This document shows positions 51,174 to 59,776 of a stretch of DNA of 64,000 bases, piece after piece. Origin of the DNA: Taklimakanibacter deserti (GTDB taxonomy: Bacteria > Pseudomonadota > Alphaproteobacteria > Rhizobiales > Aestuariivirgaceae). Where the stretch lies: the NCBI GenBank assembly GCA_003574785.1, contig QORU01000006.1:186001-250000 (forward strand). Reading direction: 5' to 3'. The translations under genes and the position numbers were made by a program. The notes beneath the pieces are model-generated. The model ran no database searches, was not told the origin of the DNA, and saw nothing but the letters and a program-made list of their open reading frames with translations. Numbering within the stretch: the first letter of the stretch is position 1; each line of letters starts with the position of its first letter.

Positions 51174-52937
51174 ATGAAGCCGAAGCGCAAACCCAAAGTT
51201 GATCCGATCACGCTTTCCGTCGTCAGGGGCGTCCTCGAGACGACCCAGCGCGAGATGACGCTGACCCTCGAGAAGACCGCCCGCTCATCGGTGTTCAACC
51301 TGGCGCATGACTATTCGACGGCGCTGTTCAACGCCAGGCCTGAGATGATCCTGCAGGGCCAGGACATTCCCATCCATCTGGGCTCCCTCATCCCCGCCAT
51401 GAAGGCGGTCGCCCGCTATTTCGGCGACGACATCCATGAGGGCGATCTCATTTTGCATAATGACCCGGCCTTCGGCGGCAGCCATGCCATCGATACCTGC
51501 ATGTACAAGCCGGTGTTCTATAAGGGCAAGCTCGCCTACTGGACCGTGTGCAAGGGCCACCTGACCGATATCGGCGGGCCGGTGCCGGCGGGCTACAATC
51601 CCAATGCCAAGGAGATCTATGCCGAGTGCCTGCGCATCCCGCCGGTGAAGATCTGGGACAAGGGCAAGCCGCGCAAGGACGTGATCAACATGATCCTCAC
51701 CAATATGCGGGCGAGGCGGGACCAGGAAGGCGATTTCAACGCGCTGATCGGCGCCTGCCAGGTGGGCGAGCGCAATCTCCTGGCGATGGTCGACAAATAT
51801 GGCGCAGCAACCGTCGATGCCTGCATCGACGAATTGCTCGACATGGCCGACCGCCATATGCGCTCGCTCATCAAGTCGGTGCCGGACGGCACCTATAGCG
51901 GCACGGCGATCCTCGAGGATGCGGGCCACGGGCTTGGCGATTTCGAGATCACCGCAAAGGTGACGATCAAAGCCGACACCTGCCACATCGCCATCACCAG
52001 CCCGCCGCAAGTGCCCTATTTCATCAATTCCTACGAAGGCAACTCGCATTCGGGCGTCTATCTCGGCCTGATGATGTTCGCAGCCCTGCCGCCACCTTAC
52101 AATGAAGGCCTCTATCGCTGCGTGACGGTCGATTTCGGGCCCAAGGGCACGCTGTGCAATGCGGTCGAGCCGGCCCCCCATATGAACTGCACCACGACGC
52201 CGATGGAGACGCTGACGGATGCGGTGCGGCTTGCCTTCGAGAAGGCGATGCCCTCCAAGGTCGCCGCCTCCTGGGGCCATGCCAACGGCCTCAATATCGC
52301 GGGGCGCGATGAGCGCAGCGGCGAGGAATTCGTGACCATGGTGCTCGCCACCATCATCTCGGGCGGCGGCGCCACCCCCAAGCAGGACGGCTGGCATGCG
52401 GTCGGCCCCGAATGCTGCTTCGGCGCGCTTACATCCGGCGATGTCGAGCTTCTCGAATATTCCTATCCGATCGTCATCCATCGCTATTCGCTGATGACGG
52501 ATTCGGGCGGCGCCGGGAAATATCGCGGCGGATCGGGCACCGCCTGGGAGGTCGAGCCCCTCTACAAGGACATGCTGTGCATCGGCTTCGGCGAAGGCCG
52601 GCGCATTCCGGCCATGGGGGCTGCCGGCGCCAAATCGAAGCTCGTCGAGACCAAGGTCGGCCGCGTCGAGCTCAAGCGCAATGGCAGCGTCGATGTCGAG
52701 CGCAAGAACATTCTCGAGACCATCCAGCCCGGCGAGACCATCACCAACATGAATCCGGGAGGCGGCGGTTACGGCAATCCGCATGAGCGGCCGGTCGACA
52801 AGGTCCTGTGGGACGTGAAGAACGGCCTCGTCTCGCGCGAGGGGGCGCATAAAGATTATGGCGTCGTCATCAGCGACGTCGAAAGCCTCAGCGTCGATCA
52901 TGACGCCACGCGTCAACTGCGCGGAGGTGCCCAATGA
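51174..52937 (+). CDS. hyuB: hydantoinase B/oxoprolinase family protein
   Basis: A 587-residue HyuB-type subunit: LARSSVFNLAHDYSTALFNARPEM-like start (SSVFNLAHDYSTALFN), HNDPAFGGSHAIDTCMYKPVF, HLTDIGGPVPAGYNP and MNPGGGGYGNPHERP. With HyuA it forms ATP-dependent enzymes that open hydantoins, oxoproline, caprolactam or carboxylate acetone/acetophenone. The Liv-type transporter downstream and the pxp genes upstream favour a cyclic amide. Its stop overlaps the hyuA start. Confidence 0.9.
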   Translation: MKPKRKPKVDPITLSVVRGVLETTQREMTLTLEKTARSSVFNLAHDYSTALFNARPEMILQGQDIPIHLGSLIPAMKAVARYFGDDIHEGDLILHNDPAFGGSHAIDTCMYKPVFYKGKLAYWTVCKGHLTDIGGPVPAGYNPNAKEIYAECLRIPPVKIWDKGKPRKDVINMILTNMRARRDQEGDFNALIGACQVGERNLLAMVDKYGAATVDACIDELLDMADRHMRSLIKSVPDGTYSGTAILEDAGHGLGDFEITAKVTIKADTCHIAITSPPQVPYFINSYEGNSHSGVYLGLMMFAALPPPYNEGLYRCVTVDFGPKGTLCNAVEPAPHMNCTTTPMETLTDAVRLAFEKAMPSKVAASWGHANGLNIAGRDERSGEEFVTMVLATIISGGGATPKQDGWHAVGPECCFGALTSGDVELLEYSYPIVIHRYSLMTDSGGAGKYRGGSGTAWEVEPLYKDMLCIGFGEGRRIPAMGAAGAKSKLVETKVGRVELKRNGSVDVERKNILETIQPGETITNMNPGGGGYGNPHERPVDKVLWDVKNGLVSREGAHKDYGVVISDVESLSVDHDATRQLRGGAQ

Positions 52938-55027
52938 CCGCGCAATATCGTCTCGGCATCGACGCCGGCGGCACCTTCACCGATTTCGTGATCGCCGACC
53001 GCAAATCGGGCGCCATCAAACTGTTCAAGGCGCTCTCCACCCCCGCCAATCCGACCAAGGCCATCGAGAACGGCCTTCAGCTCATCGCCGAGCATCTCGG
53101 CCGTTCAGCCGAAGAGGTCGTCGCCAATTGCGATCTCTGCATCAACGGCACGACGGTCGGCCTCAATGCCATCATCACCCATCGGGGCGGCAAGACCGGC
53201 TTGATCTGCACCGCGGGGCATGAGGATTCGATCGAGATCCGCAACGGCCACAAGGAAGACGGCTATCGCTACGATCCCGAATATCCCGCCGCCACCATGC
53301 TGGTGCCGCGCTATTTGCGCAAAGGGGTGCGCGAGCGCGTGCTGTCGGACGGCACGGTGCGCACGGAGATGGTCGAAGAGGATGTGCGCGAGGCCTGCCG
53401 GCTGTTCCTCAAGGAAGGCGTCGAGACGGTCGCCATCTCCTTCGTCTGGTCGGTGCTCAACACCGCGCATGAGAAGCGCGCCGCCGAGATCGTGCGCGAG
53501 ATGATGCCGAAGGCGATCCTCACCGTAGGCTCTGAGCTCTATCCGCAGGTGCGCGAATATACCCGCACCTCGACGGCGGTGACCAACGCCTATCTGGCCC
53601 CGGTGATGCGCAGCTATGTGCAGGCGGTCGATGGTTATTTCCGCAAACTCGGCGCCAGGCAGCCGGTGCGCTATTTCCAGTCGAATGGCGGCCTCGCCAT
53701 CGGCCAGGTCATGACCGACCGTTCCGTCTATGCGATCAATTCGGGCCCGGCTTCGGCGCCGCAAGCCGGCCTCTATGTCTCAGCCCCCTTCAAGAAGAAG
53801 AATGTCATCACCGTCGACATGGGCGGGACCTCCTTCGACATCACGCTGACCAAGGACGGCCAGACCAATCTCAACAAGAATATCGACTTCCTGCGCTATC
53901 GCATCGGCGTGCCGATGATCCAGGTCGAGACCTTGGGCGCCGGCGGCGGCTCAATCGGCTGGATCGACTCGCTCGGCCTCCTGCAGGTCGGCCCGCAGTC
54001 GGCGGGCGCCGATCCGGGCCCTGCCTGCTATGGCCAGGGCGGTGTCGAGCCGACGACGTCGGACGCCAATCTGGTGCTGGGCTATCTCAATCCCGACGGA
54101 TTGCTCGGCGGCAAGCTGCCGCTCAGCGTCGACAAGGCGCGGGACGCCCTCAAGCGCATCGCCGATCCCTTGGGGCTGACGCCGGAACAGGCCGCCTATG
54201 GCATGTTCACCATCGTCAACAACAACATGGTGAACGGCATCCGCCGCGTCTCGGTCGAGCGCGGCTATGATCCGCGCGATTTCGTGCTGGTCGGCGCCGG
54301 CGGCGCCACCGCCGCCCATATCACGGCGCTGGCGCGCGAGATGGGCATCGACACGATCGTGCTGCCGAAGCTTGCTTCGGGCCTCTGCGCCTTCGGCCAG
54401 ACGATATCCGACGTCAAATACAATTACATGGCGACGGCGCCGGTGCGCCTCGACAATGACGCGGCCTATAAGCGCATCGATACGCTGTTCAAGGAGATCG
54501 AGCGCAAAGGCATCGCGCATCTCGAATCCGACGGCTTCACCAAAAAGAATATCAGCGTGAAGCGCAGCCTCGACATGCGCTATGTCGGCCAGGTGCATGA
54601 ATGCACCGTCGATATCGACATGTTCGAGATCAATGCCAGGACGATCGGCAAGGTGAAGGAAGCCTTCCACAAGCGGCATGAGGAGCTCTACACCTATTCC
54701 GAGCGCCATAATGCGGTGGAGGTCGTCAATATCGAGTCGACTCTTTATGGCCATATCGAGAAGCCGAAGCTGCCGAAGCTCGGCAAGGGCGCGCCCTTGC
54801 CCAAGGCGCTCAAGGGCCATCGCAAGGCGATCTTCGATGTCAAAGGCAAGGGGTTGCGCACGCCGGTCTATGACGGCGGCCTCTTCGGCGCCGGCGCCGT
54901 CATCAAGGGCCCCGCCATCATCGAGGAAGTGACGACCACCATCGTCATCGAACCGGGCTGGACGGCGAAGCTCGACGCCTCCGGCTCCTATGTCATCACG
55001 TCCAAGCGCAAATCGGGAGGCAGATGA
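52934..55027 (+). CDS. hyuA: hydantoinase A/oxoprolinase family protein (ATPase subunit)
   Basis: A 697-residue protein. RLGIDAGGTFTDFVIADRKSG is the phosphate-1 loop of the ASKHA ATPase fold; TVDMGGTSFDITLTKDG and GAGGATAAHITALAREMGID are phosphate-2 and adenosine motifs. Length and pairing with HyuB are normal for the family. ATGA overlaps join it to hyuB upstream and the ABC ATPase downstream, so all seven genes to 59696 are probably one transcript. Confidence 0.92.
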   Translation: MTAQYRLGIDAGGTFTDFVIADRKSGAIKLFKALSTPANPTKAIENGLQLIAEHLGRSAEEVVANCDLCINGTTVGLNAIITHRGGKTGLICTAGHEDSIEIRNGHKEDGYRYDPEYPAATMLVPRYLRKGVRERVLSDGTVRTEMVEEDVREACRLFLKEGVETVAISFVWSVLNTAHEKRAAEIVREMMPKAILTVGSELYPQVREYTRTSTAVTNAYLAPVMRSYVQAVDGYFRKLGARQPVRYFQSNGGLAIGQVMTDRSVYAINSGPASAPQAGLYVSAPFKKKNVITVDMGGTSFDITLTKDGQTNLNKNIDFLRYRIGVPMIQVETLGAGGGSIGWIDSLGLLQVGPQSAGADPGPACYGQGGVEPTTSDANLVLGYLNPDGLLGGKLPLSVDKARDALKRIADPLGLTPEQAAYGMFTIVNNNMVNGIRRVSVERGYDPRDFVLVGAGGATAAHITALAREMGIDTIVLPKLASGLCAFGQTISDVKYNYMATAPVRLDNDAAYKRIDTLFKEIERKGIAHLESDGFTKKNISVKRSLDMRYVGQVHECTVDIDMFEINARTIGKVKEAFHKRHEELYTYSERHNAVEVVNIESTLYGHIEKPKLPKLGKGAPLPKALKGHRKAIFDVKGKGLRTPVYDGGLFGAGAVIKGPAIIEEVTTTIVIEPGWTAKLDASGSYVITSKRKSGGR

Positions 55028-55767
55028 GCACCGCACTCTCAGCCCGGAACGTCTCGGTGTCCTTCGACGGGCTGAAGGCGCTGTCGAATGTCGTGCTCGA
55101 CATTGTCCCTGAGCGCGTCACCGGCCTCATCGGACCCAATGGCGCCGGCAAGACGACGCTGGTGAATGTGCTCACCGGCTTCCAGGCGCCGGATCAGGGC
55201 GAGGTGCTGCTCGACGGCGAGAATATCGGTGGCCGCACGACCTTCGGCATCAGAAGGCTCGGTGTGGCGCGCACCTTCCAGTCGGGACGTCTGTTCAGCG
55301 AATTGCCGGTCATCGACAATCTCGAAGTGACGGGCATCGGCCTGGGACTGACGCGCCGCGACGCCGCCGCCAAGGCCGAGGCCATGCTCGACTGGATCGG
55401 CATCGCCCCGCTCGCCGACCGCGTCGCCGGCGGCCTCCCCTATACGGATGAGCGCCGCGTCGCCATCGGCCGCGCCTTGATGATGGAGCCCAGATATCTG
55501 CTGCTCGACGAGCCGGCGGCCGGCATGTCGGCGGAAGAGGCCGACGATCTGATCCGCCTCATCCGCCGCATCGTCACCGAGATGAAATGCGGCGTCCTGC
55601 TGATCGAGCACAATATCGGCCTGGTGCTCAATATCTGCAACCACATCCATGTGCTCGATTCAGGCGAGATCATCGAGGAAGGTCCGCCCCAACAGATCAA
55701 GACCAGCGAAAAAGTGCGCCACGCCTATATGGGCACCCAGGCCGAGGCCGGAGGTCCCGTCTTATGA
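55024..55767 (+). CDS. branched-chain-type ABC transporter ATPase (LivG-like)
   Basis: A 247-residue ATPase. Walker A is GPNGAGKTT, Walker B is YLLLDEPAAGM, and the H-loop is LLIEHNIGLVL. The usual LSGGQ-like signature is replaced by LPYTDERRVAIGRAL, which is atypical. It overlaps hyuA and the LivF-like gene by 4 bp each. Confidence 0.9.
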   Translation: MSTALSARNVSVSFDGLKALSNVVLDIVPERVTGLIGPNGAGKTTLVNVLTGFQAPDQGEVLLDGENIGGRTTFGIRRLGVARTFQSGRLFSELPVIDNLEVTGIGLGLTRRDAAAKAEAMLDWIGIAPLADRVAGGLPYTDERRVAIGRALMMEPRYLLLDEPAAGMSAEEADDLIRLIRRIVTEMKCGVLLIEHNIGLVLNICNHIHVLDSGEIIEEGPPQQIKTSEKVRHAYMGTQAEAGGPVL

Positions 55768-56486
55768 GCCTGCTCACGGTCGACAACATCACGGTGCGCT
55801 ATGGACGGCTTACGGCGCTCCGTGGCGCGTCGCTCACCGTCGATGAGGGCGAGACACTGTTCATCACCGGGCCCAATGGCGCCGGCAAGTCGACGCTCCT
55901 CAAGGCGATCGCCGGCGTCGTGCCGGTGGCGGAAGGGTCGATCGCGCTCGGCGGCAAGGTGATCTCGGGCGGGAGCCCGGAGGACACCGCGCGCCTCGGC
56001 TTCTCCATGGTGCCGGAAGGCCGTCACGTTTTCGGCTCGCTCACCATCGAGGAAAATCTGATGCTGGGTGCCGGCATGCGCAAGGACCGCGCCCGGGCGC
56101 TTCAGGATCTCGGCTCCGTCTATGACGTCTTCCCGATGCTGAAGGAGCGCCGCGACAAGCCGGCAGGCGTGCTCTCGGGCGGCCAGCAGCAGATGCTGGT
56201 GATCGGCCGCGCGTTGATGACGGCGCCCCGGCTCATCGCCATCGATGAGCCTTCGCTCGGCCTCGCCCCCAAGGTCATCGACCAGGTCTATGAGACCTTG
56301 CTCCATTTGCGTGACAGTCGCGGCCTCACTCTGGTCATCGTCGAGCAGAGCTCGACCCGCGCCATGATGACGGGCGGCCGCATGGTGCTGTTGCGCTCGG
56401 GCGAGATCGTGCTCGAGGGCGATGCCCGGAGCCTCGCCCGCGGCGACACGCTGCGGAAGGCCTATTTCGGCTATGGGGAACATTAG
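55764..56486 (+). CDS. branched-chain-type ABC transporter ATPase (LivF-like)
   Basis: A 240-residue ATPase beginning MSLLTVDNITVRYGRLTALRG. Walker A is GPNGAGKST, the signature is LSGGQQQMLVIGRALM, Walker B is LIAIDEPSLGLAP and the H-loop is VIVEQSS, where Gln precedes Ser in place of the usual His. ATG 55764 overlaps the LivG-like stop; an upstream frame to 55587 is a shadow. Confidence 0.92.
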   Translation: MSLLTVDNITVRYGRLTALRGASLTVDEGETLFITGPNGAGKSTLLKAIAGVVPVAEGSIALGGKVISGGSPEDTARLGFSMVPEGRHVFGSLTIEENLMLGAGMRKDRARALQDLGSVYDVFPMLKERRDKPAGVLSGGQQQMLVIGRALMTAPRLIAIDEPSLGLAPKVIDQVYETLLHLRDSRGLTLVIVEQSSTRAMMTGGRMVLLRSGEIVLEGDARSLARGDTLRKAYFGYGEH

Positions 56487-56492
56487 CGACAG

Positions 56493-57407
56493 ATGACCGC
56501 CATCCTCCAGATCATCTTCGACGCCCTGAGCCTCGGCAGCCTCTTTGCCCTGGGCGCGCTCGGCATCGCGCTCATCTTCGGCGTGATGCGGCTCGTCAAT
56601 TTCGCCCATGGCGACTATATCGCCTTCTGCGTCTTCGCCATGCTGTGGCCCTCGATCGATGCGGCGGCGATCGTCTTCGCCGGCAACCTGCCGACCGTCA
56701 TCCTCATCCCGCTCATCCTCGCCATCGGCGCCGGGCTTTCTGTCCTGTCCGAGATCCTGGTCTTCCGCCGCTTCCGCAATGCCAATCCGGCGACCATGAT
56801 GATCGCCTCCTTCGCGCTCGGCTATGTGCTCAAGAACTTCCTGCTGATGCTGTTCTCTAGCCGGCCGAAATCCATCGATCTGTGGTCCAATCTGGGCCAG
56901 CAGGTGGAGGTCGCGGGCGCCCGCATCCCGCTCCTGCAGGTGATCACCATCTGCATCACCATCGTCATCCTTCTGGGCCTCACGGCTTTCCTCAAGCGCA
57001 CCCGCTTCGGCCTCGAGATGCGGGCCGCGGCCGAGAACTTCACCATGGCGCGCATGCTGGGCGTCAAGGCGAACCGCGTGATCATGCTGGCTTTCGCGAT
57101 CTCCGGCATGCTCGCCGCCGCGATCGGCCTCATCCTCGCCACGCAATCCGGCACCGCCGACATCCAGATGGGCGTCTCGGTCATGCTGGTCGCCTTCATC
57201 GCCACCGTGATCGGCGGCCTCGGCAGCTTGCCGGGCGCGGTGATCGCGGGCTTCCTCATCGGCGGCGCCAGCGTCCTCATGCAGGTCATCCTGCCGCTCG
57301 ATGCCAGGCCTTTCCGCGACGCCTTCGTCTATGGCGCGGTGATCGCCTGCCTCATCTGGCGGCCGCAAGGCCTGTTCGCCCCCAAGGCGGCGAAGCAGAG
57401 AGTGTGA
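56493..57407 (+). CDS. branched-chain-type ABC transporter permease (LivH-like)
   Basis: A 304-residue permease with about eight hydrophobic helices. It starts LQIIFDALSLGSLFALGALGIALIFGVMRLVNFAHGDY and carries the permease loop EMRAAAENFTMARMLGVKANRVIMLAFAISG. It pairs with the LivM-like gene 1 bp downstream. Confidence 0.93.
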   Translation: MTAILQIIFDALSLGSLFALGALGIALIFGVMRLVNFAHGDYIAFCVFAMLWPSIDAAAIVFAGNLPTVILIPLILAIGAGLSVLSEILVFRRFRNANPATMMIASFALGYVLKNFLLMLFSSRPKSIDLWSNLGQQVEVAGARIPLLQVITICITIVILLGLTAFLKRTRFGLEMRAAAENFTMARMLGVKANRVIMLAFAISGMLAAAIGLILATQSGTADIQMGVSVMLVAFIATVIGGLGSLPGAVIAGFLIGGASVLMQVILPLDARPFRDAFVYGAVIACLIWRPQGLFAPKAAKQRV

Positions 57408-57408
57408 C

Positions 57409-58488
57409 ATGACCCAGCGCAGCTCTCTCCTCGCCCGCACGATCTCGACCCCGATCATCCTGATCCTGATCCTCATCGCCATCGCGGTGGTCACGAAACT
57501 CGTGGGATCGCGCCCGTTCGACCGCACCATCGTCGAAATGTTCATCCGCATCATGCTGGTGGCGGGCCTTTATATCTTCGTCGGCAATTCCGGTGTCATC
57601 AGCTTCGGCCATACGGGCTTCATGTGCCTTGGCGCCTATGCCGCCGCCTGGTTCACCATCCCGCCGATGATGAAGAAAATCTCGCTGCCGGGGCTGCCGG
57701 CCTTTCTCGCCGACGCGCAACTGCCGTTCCTCCTGTCGGCGGCGCTCGCCGGCCTTCTGGCGGCTCTCTTCGCCCTGATCGTCGGGCGGATCATGATGCG
57801 GCTCTCCGGCATCGCCGCCTCGATCGCGACCTTCGCCATGCTGGCGGTGATCAATGTCGTCTATTCCAACTGGGATTCGGTGACCGGCGGCACCGGCTCC
57901 ATCGTCGGCATACCCTTCCTCACCGGCACATGGACGGCGCTCGGCGGCGCCGCTCTCGTCGTCGTCATCGCCTATCTCTATCAGATCTCGCGCTCGGGGC
58001 TGGCGCTCAGGGCGGCGCGCGACGAGGCGACGGCGGCGGCCGCTTCCGGCATCGACATCGTGCGGGAAAGGCTCATTGCCTTCGTGCTTTCGGCATTCGT
58101 CATCGGCATCGCCGGCGCCCTTTATGCGCATTTCCTCGGCGTCGTGAACCCGGACGCCTTTTATCTCGGCATCACCTTCATCACCCTGTCTATGCTGGTG
58201 GTGGGCGGCATGAACAGCCTTTCGGGCGCGGTGCTCGGCGTGATCGTCATCTCGGCCGTCATCCAATTGCTGCGCTGGCTGGAAAAGGGCATCGATCTCG
58301 GCGGGGCGACGCTGTCGATCCCCAACGGCCTGCAGGAGATCACCATCGGCCTGGTGATGATCGTCATCCTGATGTTCCGGCCGTCCGGGCTGACGCGTAA
58401 TCGCGAGCTCGTCTGGCGGCACTGGCCCTTCGGCAAGACCCAAACGAATGGCGTTACCATTTCTAAGACTATCGAAGACGTGCGTTAG
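57409..58488 (+). CDS. branched-chain-type ABC transporter permease (LivM-like)
   Basis: A 359-residue permease with about nine hydrophobic helices: LYIFVGNSGVISFGHTGFMCLGAYAAAW, ALRAARDEATAAAASGIDIVRERLIAFVLSAF and GGMNSLSGAVLGVIVI. It is followed 20 bp later by the binding-protein gene. Confidence 0.93.
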   Translation: MTQRSSLLARTISTPIILILILIAIAVVTKLVGSRPFDRTIVEMFIRIMLVAGLYIFVGNSGVISFGHTGFMCLGAYAAAWFTIPPMMKKISLPGLPAFLADAQLPFLLSAALAGLLAALFALIVGRIMMRLSGIAASIATFAMLAVINVVYSNWDSVTGGTGSIVGIPFLTGTWTALGGAALVVVIAYLYQISRSGLALRAARDEATAAAASGIDIVRERLIAFVLSAFVIGIAGALYAHFLGVVNPDAFYLGITFITLSMLVVGGMNSLSGAVLGVIVISAVIQLLRWLEKGIDLGGATLSIPNGLQEITIGLVMIVILMFRPSGLTRNRELVWRHWPFGKTQTNGVTISKTIEDVR

Positions 58489-58508
58489 ACATCACCAAGG
58501 AGGAAACG

Positions 58509-59696
58509 ATGAGTAGAGTAAGAACACTGGCATTGGCGGCCGTCTTCGGCACGCTGATGACGGGCGGCGCTTATGCCGCAGATGAGATCGTCGTCGGCTT
58601 CGCCACGGCGGAATCGGGCTTCATGCAGGCCTATGACAAGCCGGCGCAGGATGCGGCCCTGATCCGCATCGATGAGATCAACAAGGCGGGCGGCCTGCTC
58701 GGCAAGCAGATCAAGGTGGTCACCGCCGACACCAAGACCGACCGCGCCGAGGGCGCCAAGGCCGGCCTCGAAGTGCTCGACAAGGGCGCCGAGCTGGTGA
58801 TCGTGTCCTGTGACTATGACTTCGGCGCACCGGCGGCGCTCGCCGCCGAGGCGGCCGGCAAGGTCTCCTTCTTCCTGTGCGCCGAATCGATCAAGGCCGG
58901 CATACCGGGTGTCGGCCCGCATTCCTTCTCGAGCTCGGTGCTGGCGGCGGTGCAAGGCGCGACCATGGCGGAATGGGCCTACAACAAGAGAAATGCCCGC
59001 AAGTTCTACCGCCTGCTCGACACCTGGACAGTCTATAACAAGGGCATTTGCGACGGCTTCGACTGGCAATTGCCGCGGCTCAAGGATGCCGAGCTCGTCG
59101 GCAGCGACACCTTCAAGAACGAGGATGCCTCGATCGCCTCGCAGATCAGCCGCATCAAGGCGCTGCCGCAGGAGCCCGATGCGATCATGCTCTGCACCAT
59201 GATGCCGGGCGCGGTGAGCGCAGTGAAGCAGATTCGTGCGGCCGGCATCAAGGCGCCGATCCTCAACGGCTCCGGCATGGATGGCAGCTACTGGCTCTCG
59301 GCGGTGCCCGATCTCTCCGACTTCATCGTCCCGGTGCAGGGCTCGATCTATGGCGATGACCCGAATCCCAAGGTCAATGAGTTCAACAAGAAGTACAAGG
59401 AAGTGACGGGCGGCGATCCGTCGAGCCAGTATGTCTATCCGGGCTATGTGCTCATCGACGTGTGGTCCAAGGCGGTGGAGCGGGCGAAGTCGACCGATGC
59501 CGACGCCGTCGTGGCCGAGCTCGAGAAGATGAAGGACGAGCCGACCCTGTTCGGCCCGCGCACCTTTACGAGCGAGATCCACCACCAGAACAGGGGCCGC
59601 TATCTCATCGTCGAGACCGACAACGGCAAGCCGAAAGTCATCGACGAATGGACGATCAGCGAGGCCATTCCGGTGCCGGATTTGCTGAAGCAGTAA
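58509..59696 (+). CDS. ABC transporter substrate-binding protein (LivK-like)
   Basis: A 395-residue periplasmic protein with signal peptide MSRVRTLALAAVFGTLMTGGAYA. The mature part is the Leu/Ile/Val-binding-like type I fold (IDEINKAGGLLGKQIKVVTADTKTD, LIDVWSKAVERAK). AGGAGGAAACG precedes ATG 58509. As the last gene of the hyu operon it defines the cargo, likely an amide or amino-acid-like compound (inference). A strong terminator follows. Confidence 0.92.
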   Translation: MSRVRTLALAAVFGTLMTGGAYAADEIVVGFATAESGFMQAYDKPAQDAALIRIDEINKAGGLLGKQIKVVTADTKTDRAEGAKAGLEVLDKGAELVIVSCDYDFGAPAALAAEAAGKVSFFLCAESIKAGIPGVGPHSFSSSVLAAVQGATMAEWAYNKRNARKFYRLLDTWTVYNKGICDGFDWQLPRLKDAELVGSDTFKNEDASIASQISRIKALPQEPDAIMLCTMMPGAVSAVKQIRAAGIKAPILNGSGMDGSYWLSAVPDLSDFIVPVQGSIYGDDPNPKVNEFNKKYKEVTGGDPSSQYVYPGYVLIDVWSKAVERAKSTDADAVVAELEKMKDEPTLFGPRTFTSEIHHQNRGRYLIVETDNGKPKVIDEWTISEAIPVPDLLKQ

Positions 59697-59722
59697 GCGC
59701 CCTCCCTTTGAGGGGAAGCGTC

Positions 59723-59757
59723 GAGGCCGGGATCTCGGGGTCCCGGCCTCTTTCGTT
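59723..59757 (+). terminator. rho-independent terminator after the transporter operon
   Basis: GAGGCCGGGA (59723-59732) and TCCCGGCCTC (59741-59750) form a perfect 10-bp stem with an 8-nt loop, followed by TTTCGTT. It ends the hyu-liv operon 26 bp after the last stop and separates it from the convergent gene at 59777. Confidence 0.85.
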
Positions 59758-59776
59758 CAGGGACATGGCAATCAGG

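Noticed and set aside
51285..52934. 549-codon minus-strand frame opposite hyuB
   Set aside because: Antisense shadow with no recognisable protein features.
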